This document shows, piece by piece, positions 16,954 through 26,152 of a stretch of 37,197 nucleotides of DNA. The position numbers were made by a program, and so were the translations under genes. The notes beneath the pieces were generated by a model. That model was not told the origin of the DNA and made no database searches. It was given only the letters and a program-made list of their open reading frames with translations. How positions within the stretch are numbered: the stretch's first letter is position 1; each line of letters begins with the position of its first letter. Source of the DNA: an uncultured Ruminococcus sp. Its GTDB lineage: Bacteria > Bacillota > Clostridia > Oscillospirales > Ruminococcaceae. The DNA lies in contig CANOIR010000018.1 in assembly GCA_947566125.1 (NCBI GenBank), positions 1 through 37,197 on the forward strand, given 5' to 3'.

Positions 16954-17113
16954 TTTTAAAATAAAATGGCAGAAAAATAATTAAATGTTTTCACCGGAAT
17001 AAAAAGTCCATTTTATTTTTTATTCATTGTCAAATTATGTGCTTTATATAGGAATTTTTCACAAGAAAAAGCAGCCGTACTAGTAGCGCAAAGATAGTAC
17101 AGCTGCTTTTTTA
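16954..17113. repeat. Duplicated terminator block, copy B (after the LysR gene)
   Basis: Counterpart of 13951-14111, with the same AAAATAAAATGG/CCATTTTATTTTT inverted pair, central segment and final hairpin. Confidence 0.8.
17066..17111. terminator. Terminator of the LysR gene, repeat copy B
   Basis: AAAAAGCAGC and GTACTA pair with TAGTAC and GCTGCTTTTT, followed by T's. The stem covaries with the copy at 14066-14109. Confidence 0.85.
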
Positions 17114-17204
17114 TTTTGTATTGTATTCTCATATGGGCAATTCATGCTCCGCTAAATAGTTTGAAAATTTATCCATTAAGGAGCTAATTGAAAAATAGGT
17201 AAGG

Positions 17205-17477
17205 TTAAAGGAACTTTTCAACAACTTCCAACTCTTTGCTTGTTTCGTTTTCCTCTGTTATTTTTATATCATAACTTTTGTGAACTTTACTTTTTTCTTG
17301 CTCTTCAATCGCAGAATCAATCATCTCAACAATATATTCAAAAGCGTAGATTGCAGAAAATACATTCTCGTACTCTTTAAACTTAAACTGGTCACAATGT
17401 GGCTTGAAAGATTATTTCCACTCCTCTAAAAGTTTCATATATTCTTCTATTTTTTTATTTCTTATTTTTATCCTTTT
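17205..17477 (-). pseudogene. Broken gene of unknown function with an in-frame stop
   Basis: The minus strand reads KIRNKKIEEYMKLLEEWK, a TAA at 17414-17412, and then continues in the same frame as SFKPHCDQFKFKEYENVF and on through IVEMIDSAIEEQEK to TAA 17207-17205. The reading is charged, helical and plausible on both sides of the stop, so a nonsense change is likely. No start or ribosome site is evident. I do not recognise the family. Confidence 0.45.
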
Positions 17478-17601
17478 TTAATTTTTTCCAAATGTTCTTT
17501 AATACGGACAGAGGCGTTTGATGTTGTGTTTTCCTAATAAAAACAATGCCACCTAAAATTATAACAGCTGATATGACAAGCCACCAGCTTCCCTTGAATA
17601 A
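17455..17601 (-). pseudogene. C-terminal fragment of a membrane protein
   Basis: A minus-strand frame reads GSWWLVISAVIILGGIVFI, a clear membrane segment, then a basic tail ending KKLKKDKNKK before TAA 17457-17455. Its upstream side runs into the transposase remnant with a TGA at 17604-17602 in frame, so the N-terminal part is missing. It may be a truncated C-terminal anchor. Confidence 0.4.
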
Positions 17602-17702
17602 TCATGTGGTAATGCTATTCACTGACAACCCATTTTCATTATATACATAACTGCTTCCACAATATGATTTCTTTTATGATATTTATATCCTTTGCCAACT
17701 GG
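17580..17702 (-). mobile_element. Remnant of an IS5-type transposase (N-terminal region)
   Basis: The minus strand reads VGKGYKYHKRNHIVEAVMYI and MKMGCQ, then a TGA at 17621-17619, then IALPHDYS. This matches the conserved start of IS5-family transposases ('R.iinAi.YilrtGCqWr.lPhDfp'), with the invariant Trp codon TGG apparently changed to TGA. Only about 40 codons survive, and no terminal inverted repeats are seen. Confidence 0.6.
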
Positions 17703-17714
17703 TGAATTTCAGGG

Positions 17715-17743
17715 TTGACTATGACTAAATTACGTGATATAAT
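17715..17743 (+). promoter_or_regulatory. Promoter of the rightward polysaccharide operon
   Basis: TTGACT (17715-17720), a 17-base spacer and a perfect TATAAT (17738-17743). It lies immediately beside the transposase remnant and leaves a leader of about 75 bases. Confidence 0.85.
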
Positions 17744-17825
17744 TAATATAATGTTATGTAGATTTTTGCAACTATTTGCGTTTATAGCATAGAAACAATA
17801 TATGATTTTTATAGGAGATGTTCAG

Positions 17826-18893
17826 ATGAAAAGCCGCAGTGCTGGAATTATTACTTTTCATGAATCAAGAAATTACGGAGCTGTCTTGCAGTCATATGCA
17901 CTTCAGCAGAAAATGTCTCAGATCATTCCTCAGACCGAAATTATCAACTATCAGAACCCCGAAATCGCTGAAGTAATTAAACTCTGGAAAGTGAATGGAA
18001 AAGGTCCTAAAGCATATATCCATGCAATGCTCAGCTTTGTATTCAGATATAGAAAAAGATCTGCATTTAATAAATATATGAAAAAATATATGAAGCTTTC
18101 ACCTAAGTCTGACAGAAAAAATATTGCCTACATAGCTTCGGATTATGATGTTCTTATTACCGGAAGCGATCAGGTGTGGAATACTGGACTTACTGGGAAT
18201 GATGGAATATACTTTCTTGATTTTGCAAAGCCTCAGCAGCAGAAAATTTCATATGCTGCTTCCTTCGGAGACAAGCATATTGAGCTTGACAACGACAAAA
18301 AAGAACTTCTGAAGAAACTTGATCTCATAACACTGCGTGAAAACCTGATGCTCGACGAAGTTCAAGAAATCTCAGGCAAAAAAGCTGAACTTTGTTGTGA
18401 TCCGACACTCTTGATATCACCTGAGCAGTGGAAAGCTCATGCTTCAAAAAAGCTTACTGACAAGCCCTATGTTTTCATGTTTATGATAGACGAGTCAAAG
18501 GAGCTTGCTGAATATGCCGCTAAGGTAGCAAAGGAAAAGGGACTTGCCCTTATCAGCAATAAGAACGATTTCTCGTTTTTCCGCAATTCAATGCCTAATG
18601 ACTTTCTCTCGTGGGTTCTTAATGCTGAATATGTTGTTACTAATTCCTTCCACGGTACTGTTTTTTCGCTTCTTTTCGGAAAAAAATTCGTATCGCACAC
18701 CTTCACTGCTTCTGGCACTTCCAAAAAGCGTATAATTCAGCTTCTTGAGACTGTGGGACTCTCTCACAGAAATACCCGGAATGATAATATAGACCTCGAT
18801 GCTAAAGAAAACTGGGAAAGCGTATGGAATGAAATAAACAAAATGAGTACTGACTCATGGAATGTTATAAAAAATTGGTTTGAAAACAATTAA
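17826..18893 (+). CDS. Polysaccharide pyruvyl transferase family protein (1 of 3)
   Basis: 355 residues from ATG 17826, chosen because GGAG lies 8 bases upstream; an earlier ATG at 17802 has none. Family blocks (PF04230, WcaK/CsaB-like): GIITFHESRNYGAVLQSYAL, VLITGSDQVWNTGL, ISYAASFG, CCDPTLLIS and VVTNSFHGTVFS. Members transfer pyruvate from phosphoenolpyruvate to a sugar to form a ketal, giving the glycan a negative charge; some members have other roles. It is cytoplasmic and the first gene of the rightward three-gene operon, 11 bases before the next gene. Confidence 0.88.
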   Translation: MKSRSAGIITFHESRNYGAVLQSYALQQKMSQIIPQTEIINYQNPEIAEVIKLWKVNGKGPKAYIHAMLSFVFRYRKRSAFNKYMKKYMKLSPKSDRKNIAYIASDYDVLITGSDQVWNTGLTGNDGIYFLDFAKPQQQKISYAASFGDKHIELDNDKKELLKKLDLITLRENLMLDEVQEISGKKAELCCDPTLLISPEQWKAHASKKLTDKPYVFMFMIDESKELAEYAAKVAKEKGLALISNKNDFSFFRNSMPNDFLSWVLNAEYVVTNSFHGTVFSLLFGKKFVSHTFTASGTSKKRIIQLLETVGLSHRNTRNDNIDLDAKENWESVWNEINKMSTDSWNVIKNWFENN

Positions 18894-18904
18894 GGAGATT
18901 AACT

Positions 18905-20032
18905 ATGCCAGATAAGATAAAAGTTCTTCAATCCGTAAATTCCCTTGGCATGGGAGGAAATGTAATATTCGTCATGAATTTCTTCCGTCATATTGACAAG
19001 GAAAAATTTCAGGTAGACTTTCTGATATACGATGACACAAAAATGGATTTCTATGACGAAGTGAAAGCTACTGGAAGTCAAGTTTTTGTCATCAAAAATA
19101 AACATAAGAACAAGTTGCTTCAGCTTTTCTCTCAAATGCGTCAAGTACGGATTTTTCTCAAGAAAAATGATTATGATGTGATACACTGTCATTCATGTTC
19201 TTTTGTAGGAATATTCAGAGGTGCGATTCCCGGATTTTTCACAAGAAAGACAAAGGTTATAGCTCACGGACATAATCCAGGGCGTCCGAAGAATACCTTT
19301 GCTGATAATATGATAAGAAAAATTTTCAAAGCTATTCTCTCAAAAGCTGCGGATATGGGATTCGCCTGTTCAGATGAGTCGGGGGCAAGTAAATATACTG
19401 ACAAGTTTATGAAAACTGAAAAGTATCAAGTTATAAATAATGCCATCGAAGCCCAGAGATTCAGATTCAGCCATGAAAACAGAGAAATGGTAAGAAAAAA
19501 ATACAACATTGAGAATAAATTCGTTATCGGAAGCATTGGCCGCCTTGAAGAGCAGAAAAATTATCTCTATATGATAGACGTCCTTGCAGATTATGTAAAA
19601 ATCAATGAAAATACTTGTCTGCTGCTTGTTGGAGACGGAAGCCAGAGAGAGCAGATTATTGCAAAATCTAAGAAAAAAGGTGTAGAAAAATATCTTGTTA
19701 TGGCGGGAAAGACAGACACTCCTGAGATATTCTACTCTGCAATGGATGTGTTTGTTTTGCCATCGATATTTGAGGGCTTCGGTTTTGTCAATATTGAGGC
19801 TCAGGTATCCGGACTTTCATGTGTTGTTTCAAATGCTGTTCCAAGAGAGATAAATATCTCTGGAAAAGTAGAATTTCTTGATTTCAATACTACTGAATGG
19901 TGTAATTCACTTGAAAAAGTAAGAGTCAGCTCCAATCACGTTCAGAGAACCTCGGTGAATACAGAAAAATACGATATCAAAAATGAATGCAGACGCCTCG
20001 AAGGCTACTACAGTTCTATCGCCGGCAGGTAG
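18905..20032 (+). CDS. Glycosyltransferase family 4 protein (1 of 2)
   Basis: 375 residues. The N-terminal half starts KVLQSVNSLGMGGNVIFVMN and the C-terminal half carries FVIGSIGRLEEQKNY, LLLVGDGSQREQI and PSIFEGFGFVNIEAQVSG. This is the GT-B fold with the E-x7-E motif of retaining GT4 enzymes. It should add a sugar from a nucleotide donor to the lipid-linked repeat unit at the inner face of the membrane. AAGGAG precedes the ATG. Donor and linkage cannot be read from sequence. Confidence 0.9.
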   Translation: MPDKIKVLQSVNSLGMGGNVIFVMNFFRHIDKEKFQVDFLIYDDTKMDFYDEVKATGSQVFVIKNKHKNKLLQLFSQMRQVRIFLKKNDYDVIHCHSCSFVGIFRGAIPGFFTRKTKVIAHGHNPGRPKNTFADNMIRKIFKAILSKAADMGFACSDESGASKYTDKFMKTEKYQVINNAIEAQRFRFSHENREMVRKKYNIENKFVIGSIGRLEEQKNYLYMIDVLADYVKINENTCLLLVGDGSQREQIIAKSKKKGVEKYLVMAGKTDTPEIFYSAMDVFVLPSIFEGFGFVNIEAQVSGLSCVVSNAVPREINISGKVEFLDFNTTEWCNSLEKVRVSSNHVQRTSVNTEKYDIKNECRRLEGYYSSIAGR

Positions 20033-20051
20033 AAAGGTACAATAAAGAAAA

Positions 20052-21206
20052 ATGCATATCGAAATTAGTAAAAAAAATATTCTGATATATATTTCATATA
20101 TACTTATCAATCTGTACTATGGAATCACAGATACTGTTCTGAATCTCGGCGGAAGTTTTTTGATACTTGTATCTGCACTTGGACTAACGCTTGTACATAT
20201 TATATTTCAAAACAAATTAAGTTTAAAAAGAACACTTCTTGTGCTTGCGTTGCTGGGAATCGCTACGTATAACTACTTTCACTCAAAAGATTCCAGAATG
20301 ATGGCACTTATCATCACAATCATCGGAATAAAGGATCTTGAGCTTGAAAATGTCCTGAAGGTAACGTTCTATGAGAAAATTATAGTCACCCTGATGGTAA
20401 TGGCAGCGTCTGTTGTTGGAATTGGAAATGCTTCCGGTCCTTCGCCTATTCTGGGATTTTCACACGGAAACCTACTGATGCTTACTATAACAGTACTCAT
20501 AATGATGTATCTGTGCATCTACTGGAAAAAAGTTACAGGAAAAATTCTTTTTGTGCTGCTGGGATTCATTTTTATGGCATTTATAGTCACCGACTCACGA
20601 AGCGGATTGCTTATAAGTCTTATAATCTGGTTGCTTGCATTTCTATATAAACACTATAGAATCGAAAGATTGCTTGAATTTGCTGCAAAATATACAATGC
20701 CGATTCTAATGTTTTTGAATGTTCACTTTGCATTAAGCACCAGCAAAAATATACTTATATTTCTGGATAAAATCCCTGGATTTGCTGAAAAGTATAATCA
20801 GTTTGTGATGATGCTTGACGATATTCTTACCCATAGATTAGTTCTTGCCAATCTTGTAATGACCAACTCAGATATCGGCTGGCTTGGAAGCGTCAAAGAT
20901 CAAAGTATACTTTCTGCTTACAAATATATTATAGTTGATTCTGGATATATCCAGCTCCTGCTTGTATTTGGATTTCTTGGAGCTATTGTATTCCTTGTTC
21001 TGAATTATTTTATGGCGAAGGAGCTTATCAAAAGACGACAGTATGTTTACATAATTGCTTTCATCGGAATCTCACTTTATGCGTTTACGGAGAATGCACT
21101 CTGCTCACTGAAATATAATTTCACTCTGCTTTTCTTCATTTTCTTCTTCCAGCCGGACACGAAATACAAGATAATGAATATGTTTCTCCGAAAAATCAAA
21201 AAATAA
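20052..21206 (+). CDS. wzy: Wzy-like polysaccharide polymerase (O-antigen polymerase/ligase type membrane protein)
   Basis: 384 residues, with about ten to eleven hydrophobic segments along the chain and a basic C-terminus. The segment VTDSRSGLLISLIIW matches the conserved 'sRsgll' loop of O-antigen polymerases and ligases, followed by a large loop (about 235-300). Such proteins join repeat units on the outer face of the membrane after flipping. Sequence identity in this group is low, so the call rests on topology, that motif and context. It is last in the rightward operon; its ribosome site (GAAAGG) is weakly placed, so translation may be coupled. Confidence 0.75.
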   Translation: MHIEISKKNILIYISYILINLYYGITDTVLNLGGSFLILVSALGLTLVHIIFQNKLSLKRTLLVLALLGIATYNYFHSKDSRMMALIITIIGIKDLELENVLKVTFYEKIIVTLMVMAASVVGIGNASGPSPILGFSHGNLLMLTITVLIMMYLCIYWKKVTGKILFVLLGFIFMAFIVTDSRSGLLISLIIWLLAFLYKHYRIERLLEFAAKYTMPILMFLNVHFALSTSKNILIFLDKIPGFAEKYNQFVMMLDDILTHRLVLANLVMTNSDIGWLGSVKDQSILSAYKYIIVDSGYIQLLLVFGFLGAIVFLVLNYFMAKELIKRRQYVYIIAFIGISLYAFTENALCSLKYNFTLLFFIFFFQPDTKYKIMNMFLRKIKK

Positions 21207-21233
21207 AATACGGATTAGATGTTATAATAACAC

Positions 21234-21265
21234 AAAACTCCTGAGGATAATCCACAGGAGTTTTT
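21234..21265 (+). terminator. Terminator of the rightward polysaccharide operon
   Basis: AAAACTCCTG pairs with CAGGAGTTTT (10 bp) with a small inner stem, followed by TTTTTG. Confidence 0.85.
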
Positions 21266-21362
21266 GTATTATTCAATTATTTCATGACTCAACATCATGC
21301 TGCATATCAAAGTTCTTGATGATAATATTATTCCGAATGATGTACAAAACTGAATATTTAAG

Positions 21363-21402
21363 ATCGTAAAGCAGCATATCGTTTGGTATGCTGCTTTACG
21401 AT
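21363..21402 (-). terminator. Strong hairpin ending the leftward polysaccharide operon
   Basis: ATCGTAAAGCAGCATA pairs perfectly over 16 bp with TATGCTGCTTTACGAT around an 8-base loop, four bases after the last stop codon. The following T-run is weak, so it may also block read-through from the convergent operon. Confidence 0.75.
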
Positions 21403-21405
21403 TTA

Positions 21406-22581
21406 TTATTTTTTCAATCCAAGTTTTTTCAGAACAGGTTTCAGCCGGAGCTTAATCTTAAATTTTGTTTCATCCTTAAAATTTAGAGTGCCATATTTTT
21501 TTGCAGTAAGCTCAAATCCGTTTTCAAGGTAGTCTTTCCAAAAGGCATCAGTCTGGTCAGAAATAGTCGACGGAGATTTCAAGTTATGCTGCATACAGTC
21601 CTCAATGCGACTGGACTTGAATTCGATATTATCCGAAACAGTTTCAAAGAGTTCCCTACCCTTTTCCGTATTCAGAAATACGAGTGAAACGCCCTTATTA
21701 TCGTCAAATCCAGGAACAGCCTTTCCTATTCCCCAGAAATCTGCAATAGTAAAATCTCCAGGTCGCCTTGTGTTGGTATACTTACAATTTCCGCATGATG
21801 GTCTGAACATGATATGCTTATAGAAAAGCTTTGTATAAAGTTCACTTGAGATTTTTTTGCCGTTTTCAAACCAAAGCGACTCTATATGAGTATTCCAGCC
21901 GAACTTTTTATCACGGAAATCTGTCTTTACTACTTTGCTTTTATATCTTTTCTCAGAGAATGCAAGATAATCTCTCCAAATATAAGGACTAGGAGTTCCG
22001 TGACAAACGAGGTCGCAGACATAAAGCTTATCAGTATTAACATTTTTCATACAACTATACAATCCCGCCGTCTGGCATGGAGTTCCTGAAAATAAGACAT
22101 ATCTATCATTCTTCAGATCATCAATAACCTGTCGAAATATAGTATTCATATCGCTCTGAACATACTTTGAGCCTTTAAAATCGAAGAGAGTCTCCTTATT
22201 ATCCGCACGTTTATGCATTACATAAAAATTATTTCCATAACCTGCACCATAGATCACTCCGTTGTTTGAAAGGATCCAATCAGCTGCAGCAATGAACATT
22301 CCGCCTGAGCGACTAGTTTTTCTTTCGTCAGGATTTTTGTGCTTGACGGCATATACAAGCGGCGTTTCAAAGTTTTCAGGAGTTTTATATCCGTTCTGGA
22401 AAGCACAGTTCTTGACGCAAAGTCCACACTTCACACATTTTGCATTATTGATCTCAGGATAAAGAAATCCTTTTTCATCGGGTTTCATGCTTATCGCATC
22501 TTTGGGACATACAGTCATACAAGTGCTGCATCCGCAGCAATCCTCTTTCCGAGTAAATATTTTAATAGTATCAGAGTTCAT
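21406..22581 (-). CDS. Coenzyme F420 hydrogenase/dehydrogenase beta-subunit-like iron-sulfur flavoprotein (2 of 2)
   Basis: 391 residues. The N-terminus is a two-cluster ferredoxin module (CCGCSTCMTVCPKDA and CVKCGLCVKNCAFQ). Then come the FrhB/FdhB N- and C-terminal domains, seen in KTSRSGGMFIAAADW, VLFSGTPCQTAGLYS, VCHGTPSPYIWRDYL, CGNCKYTNTRRPGDFTIADF and WGIGKAVPGFDDNKGVS. True family members bind FAD and move electrons to F420; in this organism F420 is not expected, so ferredoxin- or flavin-linked redox chemistry on a sugar or its precursor is likelier. It is the last gene of the leftward operon, 11 bases after the flippase gene, with AAGGAG before the ATG. The reaction is unknown. Confidence 0.85.
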   Translation of the reverse strand: MNSDTIKIFTRKEDCCGCSTCMTVCPKDAISMKPDEKGFLYPEINNAKCVKCGLCVKNCAFQNGYKTPENFETPLVYAVKHKNPDERKTSRSGGMFIAAADWILSNNGVIYGAGYGNNFYVMHKRADNKETLFDFKGSKYVQSDMNTIFRQVIDDLKNDRYVLFSGTPCQTAGLYSCMKNVNTDKLYVCDLVCHGTPSPYIWRDYLAFSEKRYKSKVVKTDFRDKKFGWNTHIESLWFENGKKISSELYTKLFYKHIMFRPSCGNCKYTNTRRPGDFTIADFWGIGKAVPGFDDNKGVSLVFLNTEKGRELFETVSDNIEFKSSRIEDCMQHNLKSPSTISDQTDAFWKDYLENGFELTAKKYGTLNFKDETKFKIKLRLKPVLKKLGLKK

Positions 22582-22592
22582 ATCAATGCTCC

Positions 22593-24014
22593 TTACTTCT
22601 TATGAATTATGGATTTGAATTTATTTTTGGCAATCTGGGCAGTAGATTTAAGAAAGCTCTTGTTGAGAATGAACGCATACACTGCCACACCTGCAAGTAC
22701 TGCACCGCAAATGAGCATATTGCGGTAATAGTAAGCAGCAATAGTTATACCAGCAACAATTACAGTGGAAATAACTACCCAACCCTTAAGCTTAAGATTC
22801 ATATATTTTTTTACATGGAAGTATCTGTAGATCGCCATAGTCGCATAAGCACACAATACAGACAGCGAAGCTGAATACAATCCGATAAAATGAATAAGGG
22901 TTATGTTTACAGCCACATTTACGATAGCAGCAATTAGTGAAGTTTTCGCAATCTCGACTGATTTTTTCAGAGCTACATAAATAACACTGTAAAGACCAAC
23001 TACAACTTGAAACAGAACAGCAATAAGTTGAATCGGAATCTGATAGTATGATTCGCTGTATTTTGCATCAACTAAATACGGGAACAGAAACGGCATTGCA
23101 GCAATGATTCCTATACAAATCGAGGAGAACAGCTTGAACATCGAGTTTATGGTATCTGTAAGGAACTCCTCACTGTCATCGTCGTTCAGGTGGATGGAAA
23201 CCGACTCTGTCCATGACATATTGAATATATTATAGAATGTAATAAATACCGAGGAGAATTTATTTGCTACTGAATAGATACCATTAGCTGCAACATTAAT
23301 GAAGTGTGCAATTATACTTCTGTTTGAAGCACTTATCACCCACCACGAAAGCTGGTTAGGAATAAGTGGAAAAGAATATTTGCTGATATTTTTGAATTCG
23401 CTAAAGCTGTAAAGCTTTAAAGACATATATCTCCAGGTCTTCTGAGAGAAAAACAGGTATAAGATAGTCAGTATCTTTGATATTACGGCAGCGATGAACA
23501 TTCCGTATGCACCCATTCTGCATCCGGCGATAAGTACCACATTGAATACAACAGCTGATGACGCAGACAGAAAACTTCCAAAAGCATACGCCTTACTGTT
23601 TCCGAGTCCTCTTGGAAATTGTAACAATGTGTTAAGGAAGATATTCAACACAACATCGATTGCAAGAAACACCTTATATTCAGAAGAAATAAAATTCTGA
23701 AATACTAAGAAGAAGATTATATATAGCAAAGCCTGAGCAATATTTGTAAAGAATACAGTTGAAAATATTTTTGACTGCTCGTCCTTATTCCCTCGACAAT
23801 CGAGCATGAATCGAAATAGTCCGTTTTCAAACTGCCAGTTGAAAAGTGGGACGAGAAGTGTAATATAGGTGTTAAACAAATCAACAATACCAAATTCCTC
23901 TGGCTGGAGAAGTGCCGTATATAACGGAAGCAACAGGAAGCTTACAAACTGTGTGCAGATCTTACCAAATGTAAGTATAAGCGTATTTTTAGCGAGTTCT
24001 TTTCCTTTATTCAT
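22593..24014 (-). CDS. wzx: Wzx-like polysaccharide flippase
   Basis: About 473 residues with roughly twelve to fourteen hydrophobic segments (MVF/MOP superfamily). Conserved blocks are NTLILTFGKICTQFVSFLLL at the start and LLQPEEFGIVDLF. It would flip the undecaprenyl-linked repeat unit across the membrane for the polymerase at 20052. The ATG at 24014 is chosen because AGGAGG lies 8 bases upstream; an earlier TTG at 24032 lacks support. Its start overlaps the preceding pyruvyltransferase stop by 8 bases, implying coupled translation. Confidence 0.88.
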   Translation of the reverse strand: MNKGKELAKNTLILTFGKICTQFVSFLLLPLYTALLQPEEFGIVDLFNTYITLLVPLFNWQFENGLFRFMLDCRGNKDEQSKIFSTVFFTNIAQALLYIIFFLVFQNFISSEYKVFLAIDVVLNIFLNTLLQFPRGLGNSKAYAFGSFLSASSAVVFNVVLIAGCRMGAYGMFIAAVISKILTILYLFFSQKTWRYMSLKLYSFSEFKNISKYSFPLIPNQLSWWVISASNRSIIAHFINVAANGIYSVANKFSSVFITFYNIFNMSWTESVSIHLNDDDSEEFLTDTINSMFKLFSSICIGIIAAMPFLFPYLVDAKYSESYYQIPIQLIAVLFQVVVGLYSVIYVALKKSVEIAKTSLIAAIVNVAVNITLIHFIGLYSASLSVLCAYATMAIYRYFHVKKYMNLKLKGWVVISTVIVAGITIAAYYYRNMLICGAVLAGVAVYAFILNKSFLKSTAQIAKNKFKSIIHKK

Positions 24015-25119
24015 TAACTTTACCTCCTGCAAGTGCTATCAGCTCTTTCAAATAATTTTCTGATTTTTCAAGCTGAACAAGATATTCATCAAGGTTATAT
24101 TCCAACTTTTGATCTATGGAATATTTTCTCTCGAAGTCCTGATAAGATGAATATATTCTTTTTCCTATACCGAACATTTCAGTTAGAGAAACAACTCTTG
24201 AGCCAGTAACTGAGTGGGCTATTATATGTATATCTCTGCTGAAAATACAGGAAAATGCCGTTGCGTGGAAGGATGAAGTTACAACCGTTTCAGCATTGCG
24301 AATCATTTTGACAAATTCCGCAGGTCCGGCTGTTTTATTGTAGATTATTTCACAGTCAAGATCCACACTCTTTTCAAAGCACACCACAGGGATATTTCGC
24401 TCCTTAGCAAGCTTTTCAGCGATTTTAAGCAGATCGGGGTTGTGCTGTACATAGTAGAGAAGAATATATCTCTCCGGCAGTCTTATATCAGTTGCATCTG
24501 AAAACTTTTCCCAAGATGATTTATCAAGCAGAAGTGTAGGGTCAATGCACTGTACAACATTTTTTGACGTTTTACGTGAAATAAATTCCGCAGCATCCTT
24601 TTCACGGACAGATATTCTGTCGAGAGCAGAAATCGAATTTCTAAAATAATCCTTATCGAAGTCCGAATTTTCAGTACTTCCGATGCTTGCAGCATAGCTG
24701 GCGCGGATATGATTTCCTGAAAAATTTAGATAATACACATCATCGAATCCTCTTGTGATATCAGTATTCCACACCTGATCACTTCCAGTTATTATAAGAT
24801 CATATCCAGCACTTCCCTGCCGAATATCACTGATAGACATAGAAGATGAAAAGTTGATTTTCTTCCTGATGCATTCAAAATTCTCATGTCGTCTTTTCAG
24901 CTCTCCATAACAGCGTATGCCTTTCAGCCATTTTCTTGCCATGAGCTTAGGATTTTTCGATAAGGGAAAAATCTTATAAACTTTCTCAATATTATTATTT
25001 CTGTAATCTATGACCTCAGTATTTCTTTCCAACTTTTTAAGGTAAGAATACAACGCATAACACTGAAGCAGAGCTCCCTGATTATCAGCCCTCTGGAAGG
25101 TCACAATTCCTATTTTCAT
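24007..25119 (-). CDS. Polysaccharide pyruvyl transferase family protein (3 of 3)
   Basis: 370 residues. Family blocks: GIVTFQRADNQGALLQCYAL, LIITGSDQVWNTDI, RASYAASIGS, CIDPTLLLDK and VVTSSFHATAFS. It differs enough from the other two copies to suggest a different acceptor sugar. It sits between a GT2 gene and the flippase and overlaps the flippase start by 8 bases. AGAGG lies 7 bases before the ATG. Some proteins in PF04230 are not pyruvyl transferases, so the reaction is inferred. Confidence 0.87.
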   Translation of the reverse strand: MKIGIVTFQRADNQGALLQCYALYSYLKKLERNTEVIDYRNNNIEKVYKIFPLSKNPKLMARKWLKGIRCYGELKRRHENFECIRKKINFSSSMSISDIRQGSAGYDLIITGSDQVWNTDITRGFDDVYYLNFSGNHIRASYAASIGSTENSDFDKDYFRNSISALDRISVREKDAAEFISRKTSKNVVQCIDPTLLLDKSSWEKFSDATDIRLPERYILLYYVQHNPDLLKIAEKLAKERNIPVVCFEKSVDLDCEIIYNKTAGPAEFVKMIRNAETVVTSSFHATAFSCIFSRDIHIIAHSVTGSRVVSLTEMFGIGKRIYSSYQDFERKYSIDQKLEYNLDEYLVQLEKSENYLKELIALAGGKVNE

Positions 25120-25167
25120 TTATTTTACCTCTATATATAAAAAAATTCTCTGTGATTAGCACAGCTG

Positions 25168-26127
25168 TTACTTAATTTTCTTCATAAGCTTGTATACGGA
25201 TGGAAAATACACAGCAATTAAAATTTTGAGCTTCATTTTTGCATCAATAGATTTTGCGTGTTTTTTCAAATCCTTTTTCAGTGCATTAAGCCTCAGCTTT
25301 TTGTCTGGAATAGAATTCGTATCCATTAGCTTGAGTAATGTACCGATTTTGTTACTAATAGAGAAATATTCAGCAAACTTTATAATAGACGGAAAATTCT
25401 CACTGCACTTTGCAGTAATAAGATCAAGTGCCTTCAGAATAGTAAGCCGACGCTCACTTATTCCACCGTGACAAAGACTATCCTCATTGATAATATAATT
25501 GTAAAGTGCCTTTCTGCATACAGCAATATAGCTGCTATTTTTGGTTATCTCAGTGAGCATCAGTACATCCTCACAGAAATGAAGTTCTTCATTAAAGCGT
25601 ACAGGACTGTTATCATTACTGAAGAAAACAGTTCTCTTAAACAACTTGTTCCACAGAACTCCCATATTTTTATATGTATAGATATCCTTCATCAGTTGAG
25701 TATTTGTAATTGTATCAGCATCGCTGCAAAATCCCTTAATATCCTTAGTTTCGCCTTTTATAAGATTATATGCACACATGGAAATTACAGTGTCATTCTT
25801 CAACGCAGCATAAAGAAGCTCCTCATACATAGTGTTCTCAATATAATCATCAGAGTCAATAAATCCGATATACTCACCATTGCATGATTCAAGCCCAAGA
25901 TTTCTTGCAGAGGATACACCACCATTTTCTTTATGTAGTACTACAATACGACTGTCTTTTTCAGCATATTCTTTACATATCTTCAGTGAATTATCCGACG
26001 AACCGTCATCAATAAGAACTATCTCAAGATTTTTGTGAGTTTGAGCGAGGATACTGTCAATACATCGTCCGATATGCCCTTCAGCATTATAAACTGGTAT
26101 GATAATACTTATAAGAATATTATTCAT
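25168..26127 (-). CDS. Glycosyltransferase family 2 protein
   Basis: 319 residues, GT-A fold. ISIIIPVYNAEGHIGRCIDS and IVLIDDGSSDNSL open the nucleotide-binding domain, ENGGVSSARNLGL and IGFIDSDDYI give the metal-binding DxD. The C-terminal 110 residues are helical and basic, as in capsule GT2 enzymes that sit on the membrane. It would add one inverting sugar to the repeat unit. AGGAG precedes the ATG, and the gap to the GT4 gene upstream is 25 bases. Confidence 0.9.
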   Translation of the reverse strand: MNNILISIIIPVYNAEGHIGRCIDSILAQTHKNLEIVLIDDGSSDNSLKICKEYAEKDSRIVVLHKENGGVSSARNLGLESCNGEYIGFIDSDDYIENTMYEELLYAALKNDTVISMCAYNLIKGETKDIKGFCSDADTITNTQLMKDIYTYKNMGVLWNKLFKRTVFFSNDNSPVRFNEELHFCEDVLMLTEITKNSSYIAVCRKALYNYIINEDSLCHGGISERRLTILKALDLITAKCSENFPSIIKFAEYFSISNKIGTLLKLMDTNSIPDKKLRLNALKKDLKKHAKSIDAKMKLKILIAVYFPSVYKLMKKIK

Positions 26128-26152
26128 TTTCTATCTCCTCAGAACGTCTTGT

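Noticed and set aside
17826..21206. Defence island or biosynthetic gene cluster interpretation of the three-gene operon
   Set aside because: All three proteins fit capsule/exopolysaccharide synthesis and the convergent operon completes that pathway.
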